Source: Sphingobacteriales bacterium (GTDB lineage: Bacteria; Bacteroidota; Bacteroidia; Chitinophagales; Chitinophagaceae). Taken from it: a stretch of DNA of 41,183 nt. The stretch is taken from the NCBI GenBank assembly GCA_024642285.1, contig JAHEBJ010000016.1:1-41183 (forward strand). Direction: 5' to 3'. Positions 16,698-25,777 of the stretch are shown in pieces. How positions within the stretch are numbered: the stretch's first letter is position 1; each line of letters opens with the position of its first letter. A model generated the notes under the pieces. It was not told where the DNA came from. It saw only the letters and a program-made list of their open reading frames with translations, and made no database searches. Made by a program: the position numbers and the translations under genes.

Positions 16698-17918
16698 ATG
16701 CACATCATGAATTATAAGTATATTTTTTTCAGCCTGCTGTTATTATCTGCCAGTGGCACTGCTCAAATAATTCCTATACAAAAAGATATTCAGCAACAAA
16801 ACCCACCTCAACTTAATTATGAATATAACAGAGTACTCAATGGTAATTTAAATGAGTTCTATCGAAAACTTAAAAATGTAAAAGAAACTGGGTCTGGAGT
16901 TGTGACTATTGTACATATTGGTGATTCTCATATACAGCCCGATTTTATTGGAACAGTGTTGCGAAACAATCTCCAGTCATTTTTTGGTGATGCAGGCAGG
17001 GGATTGGTATTTCCTTATCAACTGGCAAAATCAAATGCACCCCTTGATCTGATCTCATCTTCAAATGTTGAATGGACCTTCAATAGATTGGCGCATCCTG
17101 AAATACCAATTAACTGCGGCATCTCTGGATTTTGCATTAGAAGTAAAACGCCACAGGCAAGAATTAATATTTCACTTAAGGACAAAACTACCGGCCCGCA
17201 ATATTTTAACCGGTTGAGGGTCTTTATTGATACACTGCCAAACGGTGGATGGAAGCTGGAGATGAACGGAATTGAAACTCAAAAATCAAGTGCACTATTA
17301 ATTTCAGAAGATTCACTGATAATACTTGAAAGAAATACAAATCAGTTTTCACTTATAGCCCAAAATCCCGGAGACTCTGTGAATTTTTATGGAGTTTCTC
17401 TTGAAAATGACAGTAGCGGAGTTCGTTTCCATACTATTGGTGTTAACGGAGCTAAATATGACCAATATAACAATTCTGCACTTTTCTGGAAGCAGTTGCC
17501 TCAGTTAAATGCTGACCTGATCATTGTTTCATTAGGTACCAATGAAGCACAGAAGAATAACTTTGATGCTGTACTGTTTTTGGAGCAGGTAAAACTTTTC
17601 GTTGAAAATTTGCAGGTTGCTTTTCCAAAAGCTAATGTACTAATCACTACACCTCAAGATTCATATCTGGGTAGCCGATCAAATATAATCATGCGTAATT
17701 TGAATTTAGCACTCTCTTCGTATTGTCAAAAAAACGGGGTGCCGCTATGGGATCTGTATAAAATTACAAATGGGTTTGGCTCTGCCAGATACTGGGCTGG
17801 TAAAGGCTTTATGAGCAGAGATCGGGTGCATTTTAATGCCAGCGGATATAAAATACAGGGGAAACTTTTATATAACGTACTTGCACAAGGATATAATGAT
17901 TATCAGAAAAGCAATTAA
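16698..17918 (+). CDS. Secreted SGNH hydrolase, Ape1-like O-acetyl(peptidoglycan) esterase candidate
   Basis: A 406-residue exported protein (signal MNYKYIFFSLLLLSASGTAQ; the second ATG at 16707 starts it more compactly). SGNH blocks: Ser77 in GDSH (75-78), Asn282 in GTNE (280-283), and Asp375/His378 in DRVHF. About 150 residues lie between block I and the next conserved part (YGVSLENDSSGVRF near 231), an inserted beta-rich segment as in the Ape1 peptidoglycan O-acetylesterases, which carry a CBM35-like insertion there; overall length and triad spacing also fit Ape1. It is convergent with, and overlaps by 4 bp, a PatA/AlgI-like MBOAT gene whose operon partner is a second, similar SGNH protein. 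Esterase versus transferase activity cannot be told from sequence alone. Confidence 0.7.
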   Translation: MHIMNYKYIFFSLLLLSASGTAQIIPIQKDIQQQNPPQLNYEYNRVLNGNLNEFYRKLKNVKETGSGVVTIVHIGDSHIQPDFIGTVLRNNLQSFFGDAGRGLVFPYQLAKSNAPLDLISSSNVEWTFNRLAHPEIPINCGISGFCIRSKTPQARINISLKDKTTGPQYFNRLRVFIDTLPNGGWKLEMNGIETQKSSALLISEDSLIILERNTNQFSLIAQNPGDSVNFYGVSLENDSSGVRFHTIGVNGAKYDQYNNSALFWKQLPQLNADLIIVSLGTNEAQKNNFDAVLFLEQVKLFVENLQVAFPKANVLITTPQDSYLGSRSNIIMRNLNLALSSYCQKNGVPLWDLYKITNGFGSARYWAGKGFMSRDRVHFNASGYKIQGKLLYNVLAQGYNDYQKSN

Positions 17919-19555
17919 AACTTTAAATAAATAGGTAACACCTGCTCGGAGGATTTAAAGAAACCATATAGAATAACAAACAGAAAGAACATGGTAATAT
18001 AACCAATCAGTGGTATTGTCTTAAACCTATTTATCACCTTATCAGCAAGCCCATCAGGTATTCCATGTAATATAAATGCTATTAAAATGATACCCAAAAC
18101 CGGTTTATAATTCATATAAAATGAATACCATACATCGGCGTCAAAATTAAAAAGGATTTGATGTATCATATCAGTAGCCGAATTGAAATCAGCCGCCTTA
18201 AAGAAAATCCAGCAAAAACAAACAAAATGAAAAGTAACCAGCGTCATCAGCGCATTATATAAAAAACTGTTGTTAACTTTTGTAAAGGCTTTCCCTGTGA
18301 TTAACATCCATACTTTGTGTATGGCCAATGCTATACCATGCATGGCTCCCCACAAAATAAAATTCCAGCTGGCACCATGCCAAAAGCCGCCAAGCAGCAT
18401 AGTGGTCAATAAATTAAAACCGGTAGGAATACCTGACTTTTCTTTTTTGATGATAGCAGGCAAAATAAAAAGTAGAAGGATTCCGGCACTTAGTATGGCA
18501 GCCCACAGGTAAGAAAGATTAAAGAGATGTATGCCTGTTGCAAATACACCGGCAAAAAATATGGCCGCAAAAAGGTAAGTGCCAAATGTTGCTTTTCGGT
18601 TTCCACCTAATGGAAAATATAAATAATCCCTTAACCAGCTAGAAAGTGAGATATGCCATCTGCGCCAGAATTCAGTTATGCTTTTACTTTGATAAGGGGA
18701 CAAAAAATTGGTAGGTATATTAAAACCAAGCCATTTGGCAATACCAAGCGCTATATCACTGTATCCGCTGAAATCACAATAAATTACCACGGCATAGCCA
18801 TAAACAGCAGTCAGGTTTTCAATACCTGTAAACCTCGATGGGGCATCAAAAACAAAGTCAACGTAATTTAGGCTTAGGTAATCCGATATGATTAGTTTTT
18901 TAAACAGGCCCGAAACGATAAGATAAAATCCCCTGGCAAAATCGCTTTCAGAAACAACATAAGGTTTGTTTATTTGGGGAACAAAGTCATGTGCTCTTAC
19001 AATTGGCCCCATTACCAGTTTAGGGAAAAAAGACAGAAATAAAAGATAGTCGGTGAACTTCCTAGCAGGCTCAAACTGTTTGCGGAAGATGTCAATAGTA
19101 TAGCTCAGATTTTCGAAAGTGTAGAATGAAATTCCAACAGGCAGTAGAATATTTAATGGATGAAAGTTGCTCCCTAAGATATCATTGCTTAACGAGATAA
19201 AAAAGTTAGTGTATTTAAAGTAAAAGAGAATACCAAGATTAAAAACAATACTGCATAAAAGCAGCAATATCCTGTTTGATTTTTTACTACTTCGGAAGAT
19301 GGCATTTGAAACTAAAAAATCAACAATGGCCGAAATAATCACTATTACCACAAAAAAACCACTGGCTTTGTAAAAAAAATAAAGCGAAAAAAAACAGAAG
19401 ATATAACGCCTGACTATATAATTGTGCCTGAAGGCGTAATATAAAAAGATAAATGCCCCGAAGAAAAATACAAAGAAACCATTGTTGAAAAGCAGTGGGT
19501 TCTTTGGATCGTAAAGAAACTGATGAAAAAAAGCAGCTATATCTGGCGACGGCAT
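17915..19555 (-). CDS. MBOAT-family O-acyltransferase (AlgI/PatA/DltB-like)
   Basis: A 546-residue polytopic membrane protein. Seen: SFYTFENLSYTIDIFR (about 143-158), the signature WRRWHISLSSWLRDYLYFPLGG (298-318), FWHGASW (391-397) and the catalytic-type His406 in GAMHG. These features place it with AlgI and PatA, which take acetyl groups from a cytoplasmic donor and pass them across the membrane for glycan O-acetylation. It begins 6 nt after the stop of the membrane-anchored SGNH gene, so the two are almost certainly co-transcribed and act together. Its 3' end overlaps the convergent Ape1-like gene (shared TTAA). The glycan acceptor (peptidoglycan or an exopolysaccharide) is inferred only. 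Confidence 0.88.
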   Translation of the reverse strand: MPSPDIAAFFHQFLYDPKNPLLFNNGFFVFFFGAFIFLYYAFRHNYIVRRYIFCFFSLYFFYKASGFFVVIVIISAIVDFLVSNAIFRSSKKSNRILLLLCSIVFNLGILFYFKYTNFFISLSNDILGSNFHPLNILLPVGISFYTFENLSYTIDIFRKQFEPARKFTDYLLFLSFFPKLVMGPIVRAHDFVPQINKPYVVSESDFARGFYLIVSGLFKKLIISDYLSLNYVDFVFDAPSRFTGIENLTAVYGYAVVIYCDFSGYSDIALGIAKWLGFNIPTNFLSPYQSKSITEFWRRWHISLSSWLRDYLYFPLGGNRKATFGTYLFAAIFFAGVFATGIHLFNLSYLWAAILSAGILLLFILPAIIKKEKSGIPTGFNLLTTMLLGGFWHGASWNFILWGAMHGIALAIHKVWMLITGKAFTKVNNSFLYNALMTLVTFHFVCFCWIFFKAADFNSATDMIHQILFNFDADVWYSFYMNYKPVLGIILIAFILHGIPDGLADKVINRFKTIPLIGYITMFFLFVILYGFFKSSEQVLPIYLKF

Positions 19556-19561
19556 TAATTT

Positions 19562-20920
19562 TTATTTTTTTATGGTTTGGGTATATTTTTTATAATCCAG
19601 CATAATAGCTTCAAAAAAATGTTTGGCCAGTATTTCTGCACCTCTTAAGTTGGGATGAATATAATCTTTATTGGCAAGCGAAGGTTTTGCATTGGCCCAT
19701 TCAACAATTGAATTGTGGCCGCCCATTGTTTCAAACTGATTGTAAAAGCTGGCTCCGGTCTCATATGCAGTTGTGGCCTGAATTTTTATCAGCGTGTCAA
19801 TTCCCCTGGCTGATTTGTATTCACCATCATAGCGGAATGCCCTGTCTGCGGTACTTACAATAATAAAATCAGCATTACTGAAACTGTTCTTTAATTTTTT
19901 AACAGCAGGTATCAATAACCTGGCATACCAGTTAAAGTTAATATTATCAGGTTTGTACAGCACATTAACACCATATTGAAAAACCAGCAGGTCATAATTT
20001 GTTTTTGCTGCAATTGCCTTTAAAAAAGCAGAATCAATTGTAAAGAACTCAACACCGGAAATTCCCCGAAAGGAAAAATTATCAAGTATGATTCCTGATT
20101 CCGACTCCAGGCTGATACCATACAAAGCCAGTGAACTATTTGATGAAACAATTTTTGCATAAGGAGAAGTTCCCTTATCAAACAAAAGTTCACCGTAAGA
20201 TTCGTTGGTTGGGATATTGAAAACATAACCATTTGCAGTAACAGATGCTGTTAACGCTGAATGTCCGTAAATCAATTTTTTCTCAATCACTGCATTTGTA
20301 TCCGTAATGGTAAGGTCTTTCATTTCAACCCAGGAATTATTACCCGAAAAGAGATAACCCGAAAGAAACAGAAAATTGTTTTTACCTAATGTTTTAAAAC
20401 TCTCTTTATTCCAGTTATTTGAGTACTTATGAATGACCGACTGACGGAATTTTGAATTGGGGCTGGTGATAGGAACAAAACCGACGCCCTGACCGCCAAA
20501 TTCAGTCTGTAACAACTTTCTAAGGTTTTCAGTGATCAGGTCTCCTTCTATCATACTATCTCCAAAATAAGCAATGCGGATCTTGGTCTTTTTCCCATGT
20601 TTGAGGTCATCTAGTTTTTTTACTAACCTTTTCAACGAAGGTTTTGTAAAATCTGAACTAAAATCTGTAATTAAATTAGGACGGACATATAGATTAAAAT
20701 CCTTTTCGGGTATTTTTTCAATAACAACCATGGAGTCTGAAGAAAAGCCTGATGTATCTGCTTTATTAAGTGAATCCGTTATAACAAATATATCCGAAAT
20801 AAGGTTAATCCTATTTAATGGTCGCCATTGCCAGTTAAAAACGATAGCTAAAATTGATAGGAATAAATAACAAAAGATAATGCTGAGTACAAATTTTAAA
20901 ATTCGCCTGTTACTGTTCAT
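19562..20920 (-). CDS. Membrane-anchored SGNH protein, PatB/AlgJ-like O-acetyltransferase candidate
   Basis: A 452-residue protein with one N-terminal membrane anchor (about residues 9-29) and a periplasmic SGNH domain: Ser122 in FGDSM (119-123), an Asn in QYGVN, and Asp419/His422 in DYIHPN. As in the convergent gene at 16698, a long insertion with a YGISLESESG motif separates block I from block III, so the two are paralogues. Its tight linkage to the MBOAT gene (6-nt gap) suggests it is the extracytoplasmic partner that transfers acetyl groups, by analogy with PatB/AlgJ. It follows the glucosaminidase gene by 26 nt in the same operon. Confidence 0.72.
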   Translation of the reverse strand: MNSNRRILKFVLSIIFCYLFLSILAIVFNWQWRPLNRINLISDIFVITDSLNKADTSGFSSDSMVVIEKIPEKDFNLYVRPNLITDFSSDFTKPSLKRLVKKLDDLKHGKKTKIRIAYFGDSMIEGDLITENLRKLLQTEFGGQGVGFVPITSPNSKFRQSVIHKYSNNWNKESFKTLGKNNFLFLSGYLFSGNNSWVEMKDLTITDTNAVIEKKLIYGHSALTASVTANGYVFNIPTNESYGELLFDKGTSPYAKIVSSNSSLALYGISLESESGIILDNFSFRGISGVEFFTIDSAFLKAIAAKTNYDLLVFQYGVNVLYKPDNINFNWYARLLIPAVKKLKNSFSNADFIIVSTADRAFRYDGEYKSARGIDTLIKIQATTAYETGASFYNQFETMGGHNSIVEWANAKPSLANKDYIHPNLRGAEILAKHFFEAIMLDYKKYTQTIKK

Positions 20921-20946
20921 ATATTTATAAAACTGCCGGGAGTCAA

Positions 20947-21414
20947 TTAAAGTTTATATTTTTTTATAACTGAAGACACTCTTTTTTTCCATATATCAGG
21001 TAATTCCGAATAGTTACTTTTACTAATCGCATCAATCCAGTGATACGCATTTGGATTATTCTTTAGTCTTCTGTAAAGTGATCTTCGTGTGATTAGTCTG
21101 CAAAAGTCAATATAAGAAGCTGTCGCATCAGGGTACTGTTTATATCGTGTTTTAATTTTTCTTGTTTTATAGAGATTGTTTTTACCAACTATGCCAAAAT
21201 GATTATTAAGTAGTCGGCAATTTCTGCTTGCACCAGAAGATGACTCAACAATTGCAACACCAAGTATTACTGCGGAAGGAATGTGGTATACCATAGATAG
21301 GGAATCTGAAAGTGGTCTATATTTATTGATATAGGTACTGGTTTGGGCATGCAAAATAGTTGCACATGTTAATAATAAAATGAAAACTAATATTTTATTT
21401 CCCTTCAAAAACAT
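20947..21414 (-). CDS. Secreted GH73-type N-acetylglucosaminidase (peptidoglycan hydrolase)
   Basis: A 155-residue protein with signal peptide (cleavage after ...TILHAQ, about residue 24) and one glucosaminidase domain. Seen: IPSAVILGVAIVESSSGASR with the expected catalytic Glu57, then NNHFGIVGKN, YKQYPDATASYIDFCRLI and the final WKKRVSSVIKKYKL, in the order found in FlgJ/GH73 enzymes. No LysM or other wall-binding domain is present, so it is a minimal catalytic unit. It is the first gene of a leftward operon with the SGNH and MBOAT genes, which supports a cell-wall substrate for that module. Confidence 0.85.
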   Translation of the reverse strand: MFLKGNKILVFILLLTCATILHAQTSTYINKYRPLSDSLSMVYHIPSAVILGVAIVESSSGASRNCRLLNNHFGIVGKNNLYKTRKIKTRYKQYPDATASYIDFCRLITRRSLYRRLKNNPNAYHWIDAISKSNYSELPDIWKKRVSSVIKKYKL

Positions 21415-21808
21415 AATAAAAGGTTAAATGTCATATAAATGTCGTGCAATTTGAGTCAATTACCCCATAGGGAAATGTAGCATTTGGTACTCTCACTAAC
21501 AACGGTTGTTAAAAAGAAACATGTTAATTCTCCGGGATACCAATAGTTAAAGTTAATTTTGCAAATTAATACTTCCAGTTATTAAATTCTTAAAATAATT
21601 ATTTTTTGATGATTTGGTAGAACAGTGTACATAATGAATACCAAGATAAAGAAACAAAACCTGAATAAAATCGGGTTCCGTTAAAAGAAACCATGAATAA
21701 ATAGAAATAACTCTAATGAGCGGTTAATTCCTTAGTTTTTACTGGATTTGTATTATTTGTGCAAACAATAAAAAAGTAAAATGCTGCTATTTTGTACCAC
21801 AACTTCTA
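21415..21808. other. 394-bp gap without a recognised gene
   Basis: This spacer contains the presumed promoter of the leftward glucosaminidase-SGNH-MBOAT operon, but I find no exact TAnnTTTG on the minus strand. No RNA gene or long repeat is evident. A 63-codon frame running into the RDD gene lacks coding character. Confidence 0.4.
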
Positions 21809-22594
21809 TTATTCTTTTGTTGCAATGTAATTATAGTCTTCAAGTAACTTCTCCAAAAACTGGTCTACGTGCATGTCAGTATCGATCTTTAGCACTTCTT
21901 TTATTTTGTTGGATACACGGTGGCACATATCATAATTATTTCTTTTTGCCGCCTGCGTCAGTACTCCTTTAATCGTATTGATGTCGCGGTCGCTCAGGCG
22001 CATCACTTCCGGAAAAATTACTTTGTAATCCGTCTTGTTGATATTCATAAACACAGTATCGGCAATCGTTAAGGCCGATCTAGTACTTACAACTACAGTG
22101 CCGGCAATCATATCGCCAAGGCGTTGGTTTTTTGCAGAAACCGCAATAATGATCACCACGGCAATACCAAACAAGCCAGTAATAAATGTGTAGCCAATTA
22201 AATTAGCTCCACTGAATGCGATATAACCAAAAAGAAATGGCCATTCAAAAAATTTGGTGATCCAGCGCAACAGGTATTGTCCAAAAGTTGGTTCACCGCC
22301 TTCCAGGCTGATGACACGGATATTCATTAGTTTTTTTCCAACGGTCTGTCCGTTTAACCAAAGCTCAGTAAGCAGCGAGTAGAGGAGCATGGGCAACGAA
22401 ATCAAAAGAATATCCATTCCGGCACTTTCACTCCAGTTAAGCAGCAGTTCATTGTACAGCACATACTTCATGCTTGACAGGTAGATGATCAGTAGTACAA
22501 AATCGATCAGGTAGGCCAACAGCCTTTTATGGAATTCGGCAATTTCAAACTCCAGGTCGATATTAAATGCGGTACCGATTTGTATAATGCCCAT
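21809..22594 (-). CDS. RDD-family membrane protein
   Basis: A 261-residue protein with the RDD domain: FHKRLLAYLIDFVLLIIYLS (R and D in the first helix, about residues 22-42), the loop WLNGQTVGKKLMNIRVISLEGG and a third helix region after LRWITKFFEWP. The last 90 residues form a soluble helical tail. RDD proteins have been linked to transport or ion homeostasis in some bacteria, but the role is not general. It is divergent from the SpoIIM-MoxR-DUF58 operon across a 111-bp spacer, an arrangement commonly met in Bacteroidota, suggesting a functional link with that locus. Confidence 0.88.
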   Translation of the reverse strand: MGIIQIGTAFNIDLEFEIAEFHKRLLAYLIDFVLLIIYLSSMKYVLYNELLLNWSESAGMDILLISLPMLLYSLLTELWLNGQTVGKKLMNIRVISLEGGEPTFGQYLLRWITKFFEWPFLFGYIAFSGANLIGYTFITGLFGIAVVIIIAVSAKNQRLGDMIAGTVVVSTRSALTIADTVFMNINKTDYKVIFPEVMRLSDRDINTIKGVLTQAAKRNNYDMCHRVSNKIKEVLKIDTDMHVDQFLEKLLEDYNYIATKE

Positions 22595-22705
22595 GGTGCT
22601 TGCAATTTACAACTTGGCTTTAACAGTTATTAAAAACAAGGATTTTTTTATTCGTTAAAAAATCGGGAATTTACAGCCATTAATTAAACCCTGTAATATT
22701 TTGTA

Positions 22706-23728
22706 ATGAGGGAAGCGATGTTTATTAAGAAGAATGCTGATAAATGGAATAAATATCAGCATCAGCCAACCGACAACCCGGATGAAACAGCAGAACGTTT
22801 TGTGAACCTGATAGACGACCTCAGCTACGCCAAAACTTTTTATCCCAAAAGCAAAGCGACACGTTGGGTGAATGGTATTGCAGCAGGTATTTATCTCAGT
22901 ATTTATAAAAATAAAAAGGAAAAGTACAGCCGCATTTTTCAGTTCTGGAAATTCGAATTGCCACTTTTGTTTAAAAGGCATCACCGTATTTTCTTATTTA
23001 CTACCATCGCATTTGTTCTTTTTGTAGCTATCGGTGTTTTCTCATCCATGCAAAACGAAGAATTTGTGAGAGGGACTTTAGGAGATGGTTATGTGGATAT
23101 GACCGAAGAGAATATTGCCAAGGGCGATCCTTTTGGCGTGTATAAAGATGGTAATCCTTTTTCTATGTTTGTATGGATTGGCTTTAATAATATCAGTGTG
23201 GCCTTTAAAGCTTTTGTGGGCGGGTTTACCTTAGGCCTGTTTACACTTTTTATTATGTGGAGTAACGGGTTAATGCTGGGTGCGTTTCAATACATGTTTT
23301 TTTCAAAAGGCCTGGGTATAAAATCGGTAATGGTGATCTGGATACACGGTACGTTGGAAATTTCAGCCATTGTTGTTGCTGCCACGGCAGGGTTTATTTT
23401 AGCCAGCGGCATTTTATTTCCGGGCACCTACAGTCGCAAAGTATCGTTTAAGAGAAATGCCAAAGATGCGGCTAAGGTTTTGATTAGTCTTGTGCCCATA
23501 TTTATTGTAGCTGCTTTTTTTGAAAGTTATGTTACCCATTTAATGAGCCAGACTTATGACACAGCGAACAACGCCGGTCTGCCGGTTTGGGCAAGCGTGA
23601 CCATCCTTTCAGTTTCGCTTGCTTTTATTATCTGGTATTTTGTTATACTTCCCATTCGCTTACTCCGCAAAGGATATTATATTCAACCTGATGGTATCAT
23701 CAACCGGTTGAAAAAAGGAGATGCATAA
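22706..23728 (+). CDS. SpoIIM-superfamily (DUF95) membrane protein
   Basis: A 340-residue protein with a soluble N-terminus of about 95 residues and about five transmembrane helices. The stretch NPFSMFVWIGFNNISVAFKAFVGG and the following LGLFTLFIMWSNGLMLGAFQYMFF, HGTLEISAI match the stage II sporulation protein M superfamily. The organism group does not sporulate; homologues occur next to MoxR/DUF58 genes and probably form part of a membrane complex. The stop overlaps the next gene by 8 bp (ATGCATAA), and a GGAG lies directly before that gene's ATG. Confidence 0.9.
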   Translation: MREAMFIKKNADKWNKYQHQPTDNPDETAERFVNLIDDLSYAKTFYPKSKATRWVNGIAAGIYLSIYKNKKEKYSRIFQFWKFELPLLFKRHHRIFLFTTIAFVLFVAIGVFSSMQNEEFVRGTLGDGYVDMTEENIAKGDPFGVYKDGNPFSMFVWIGFNNISVAFKAFVGGFTLGLFTLFIMWSNGLMLGAFQYMFFSKGLGIKSVMVIWIHGTLEISAIVVAATAGFILASGILFPGTYSRKVSFKRNAKDAAKVLISLVPIFIVAAFFESYVTHLMSQTYDTANNAGLPVWASVTILSVSLAFIIWYFVILPIRLLRKGYYIQPDGIINRLKKGDA

Positions 23729-24569
23729 ATTTTTCTACATATCATTACTGTTTTTATTTTTTATCCCTGATGCGATGGCTCAGGATAAAAAATACATTTA
23801 CCGCGATAGCAGCCTGCTGCAACAGGATGAAACCGATCAGCCAACCAATAGAATAGTAACCATCGATCAAAGTGCTGAGGAAACTGTCAGTGACATTACA
23901 GTTGATGCGGTACTTGAAAAACCAGATACCAGCTTGTATTTAAATGAACTACTGATTTCTACAGATTCTGTCGCTGCCTGGAAGAAGAGAAAGGAGTTTG
24001 CATACATGAATAATATTGACAGCCTGTTAAAGGCCAGAGCAAATAAAAAAAAGGATGTTCCCAGTGCTACACCCGCTGGCAGAGGCTTTTTCAACAATAT
24101 TTTAAATTCATCGTTCCTGCAGTTTTTTTTCTGGACGGCTGCCCTTGCTTTTGTTTTATTTATTGTTTACCGTTTGTTTCTGGCCGAGGGTGTTTTTAAG
24201 CTTCGGACAATGACTATAAAAAACGGCGATGCCGAAGTAGAGGAAGAAATAATAAATGAAGAAACCGATTTTGATGCAATGATACGGCAGGCTTTGCAAA
24301 ATAATAATCATCGCCAGGCGGTTCGATACCAATACCTGCGTACACTGCATACACTGGCCGGTAAAAAATTTATTACGCTATCACCCGACAAAACAAACTA
24401 TCAATACGTAAGGGAACTCAGCAACCGCGATCACCAGAATGATTTTGCCTCACTCACTTTAAATTATGAGTATGTGTGGTATGGCGAATTTTCAATTGAT
24501 CAAATACTGTATCAAAAAATAGAAACAGGGTTTACCAACCTAAATAAAAAACTGCAGAACTTAATTTGA
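23721..24569 (+). CDS. DUF4129-type membrane protein with signal peptide
   Basis: A 282-residue protein: signal peptide (MHKFFYISLLFLFFIPDAMAQ), a low-complexity periplasmic segment, one transmembrane helix at about 132-152 (FFFWTAALAFVLFIVYRLFL) and a cytoplasmic C-terminal domain with RQAVRYQYLRTLHTLAG and YEYVWYGEFSID, as in DUF4129. This domain is typically found beside transglutaminase or MoxR/DUF58 genes. It overlaps both neighbours (ATG inside the SpoIIM stop; TTGA shared with the next gene), so the operon is translationally coupled. Confidence 0.85.
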   Translation: MHKFFYISLLFLFFIPDAMAQDKKYIYRDSSLLQQDETDQPTNRIVTIDQSAEETVSDITVDAVLEKPDTSLYLNELLISTDSVAAWKKRKEFAYMNNIDSLLKARANKKKDVPSATPAGRGFFNNILNSSFLQFFFWTAALAFVLFIVYRLFLAEGVFKLRTMTIKNGDAEVEEEIINEETDFDAMIRQALQNNNHRQAVRYQYLRTLHTLAGKKFITLSPDKTNYQYVRELSNRDHQNDFASLTLNYEYVWYGEFSIDQILYQKIETGFTNLNKKLQNLI

Positions 24570-25777
24570 TAACCAGGTTCACATATGCGATCATTCTTTC
24601 TGTTGCAATCCTGTTTGCAGCATGTGATACGAATTCGAAAAAACTGCCTTCGTTAAGGGAAACCTATACTAAAAAAGATACAAAACCATTTGGCGCAAAT
24701 TTGGCTTACAGGATGATTGAGGATATTTTTTATGAAAACGATATCAGGGAAAGAAAGCAATCTTTTATAAATACGTGGCAAAACATCAGCGATACCGGAG
24801 CGGTTTATTTTGTAATAGCCCGTACATTATATGTTAACACAGATGAAGTTGAGGCCATGCTTGATTACGTAAACACAGGAAACGATTTAGTTATTTCGGC
24901 GGGAGAAATCGACGGGAATTTACTCCGGGAGATTGGTTGTTCGGAATCATACACCAGCATGTCGATGGAGCAAATGATGGACCGAATGGGCAACACTGCT
25001 TCCCGATCAATAATAGAACCTTTGGTTGACTATGCGTATTATTATTATCCTTTTCTAAATTATTTTTCAGAATTTGACAGCAGTAATACCAAAATACTTG
25101 GCTATAACGACAGCAAACAGCCGAACTCATTGGTTTATTTTCATGGTAAAGGAAAATTGTTTCTGCAATGTGAACCCAGGGCGCTCAGCAATTATTTTTT
25201 GTTGAACAATAATAATTATGAATACCTGCAACACGTGTTTTCGTACACCTACGATTTCCCCGAACATGTTTACTGGGATGATTATTACAGCAAACTGCGT
25301 GGCCGTAAACGGGGCAGGAATGACAAAGACGGGGCTTCAGCTTTTGGTGAGCTGCTGAAACATCCGCCATTGACTTATGCTTTCTGGATTGCACTTACGT
25401 TATTAGCGCTTTATATTTTATTTGGAGGAAAAAGAGTGCAACGCATCATTGAACAAAAGGCGCCCAACGAAAATACCAGTCTTACTTTTACTGAAACAAT
25501 CGGCCGCCTGTACCTTCAGAAAAAAGACAATAAAAATATTGCTGACAAAATGGTTACTTACTTTAATGAGTACATTCGCAATACTTATTTTTTAAACACC
25601 AATCACATCAACGATGATTTCATTGATGTGCTGAGCCGTAAAAGCGGGTTGGAGAAAACTACGGTTGACAGCTTGTACAGAAGCATTGTGGCAACACAAA
25701 ACAGTGCAGATGTAAGCGATTACCAGTTATTAAATTTACAGGAACAGATTCACCACTTTTATAAAAACAGGATATAA
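24566..25777 (+). CDS. DUF4350-type lipoprotein/membrane protein
   Basis: A 403-residue protein beginning with a TTG codon: the frame is closed by TAA at 24545-24547 and no ATG or GTG exists before the signal sequence ITRFTYAIILSVAILFAAC. The lipobox LFAAC gives Cys20, although a single helix at about 270-290 (PLTYAFWIALTLLALYILFGGKR) also anchors the protein. The N-terminal half resembles the DUF4350 glutamine-amidotransferase-like fold (YFVIARTLYVNTDEVEAMLDYVNTGNDLVISA). It lies between the DUF4129 and MoxR genes with 4-bp and 1-bp overlaps. Function is probably structural or sensory within the same complex. Confidence 0.8.
   Translation: MITRFTYAIILSVAILFAACDTNSKKLPSLRETYTKKDTKPFGANLAYRMIEDIFYENDIRERKQSFINTWQNISDTGAVYFVIARTLYVNTDEVEAMLDYVNTGNDLVISAGEIDGNLLREIGCSESYTSMSMEQMMDRMGNTASRSIIEPLVDYAYYYYPFLNYFSEFDSSNTKILGYNDSKQPNSLVYFHGKGKLFLQCEPRALSNYFLLNNNNYEYLQHVFSYTYDFPEHVYWDDYYSKLRGRKRGRNDKDGASAFGELLKHPPLTYAFWIALTLLALYILFGGKRVQRIIEQKAPNENTSLTFTETIGRLYLQKKDNKNIADKMVTYFNEYIRNTYFLNTNHINDDFIDVLSRKSGLEKTTVDSLYRSIVATQNSADVSDYQLLNLQEQIHHFYKNRI

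Noticed and set aside
21781..21972. 63-codon plus-strand frame before the RDD gene
   Set aside because: It is antisense to the conserved C-terminal part of the RDD gene and has no ribosome site or family resemblance.
22641..22664. Hairpin between the divergent RDD and SpoIIM genes
   Set aside because: The stem is short, A/T-only and mismatched, and lies at the 5' ends of both genes, where a terminator makes no sense.
22706..23728. Evidence of sporulation from the SpoIIM homologue
   Set aside because: The superfamily is widespread outside spore formers, and no other sporulation gene is present.
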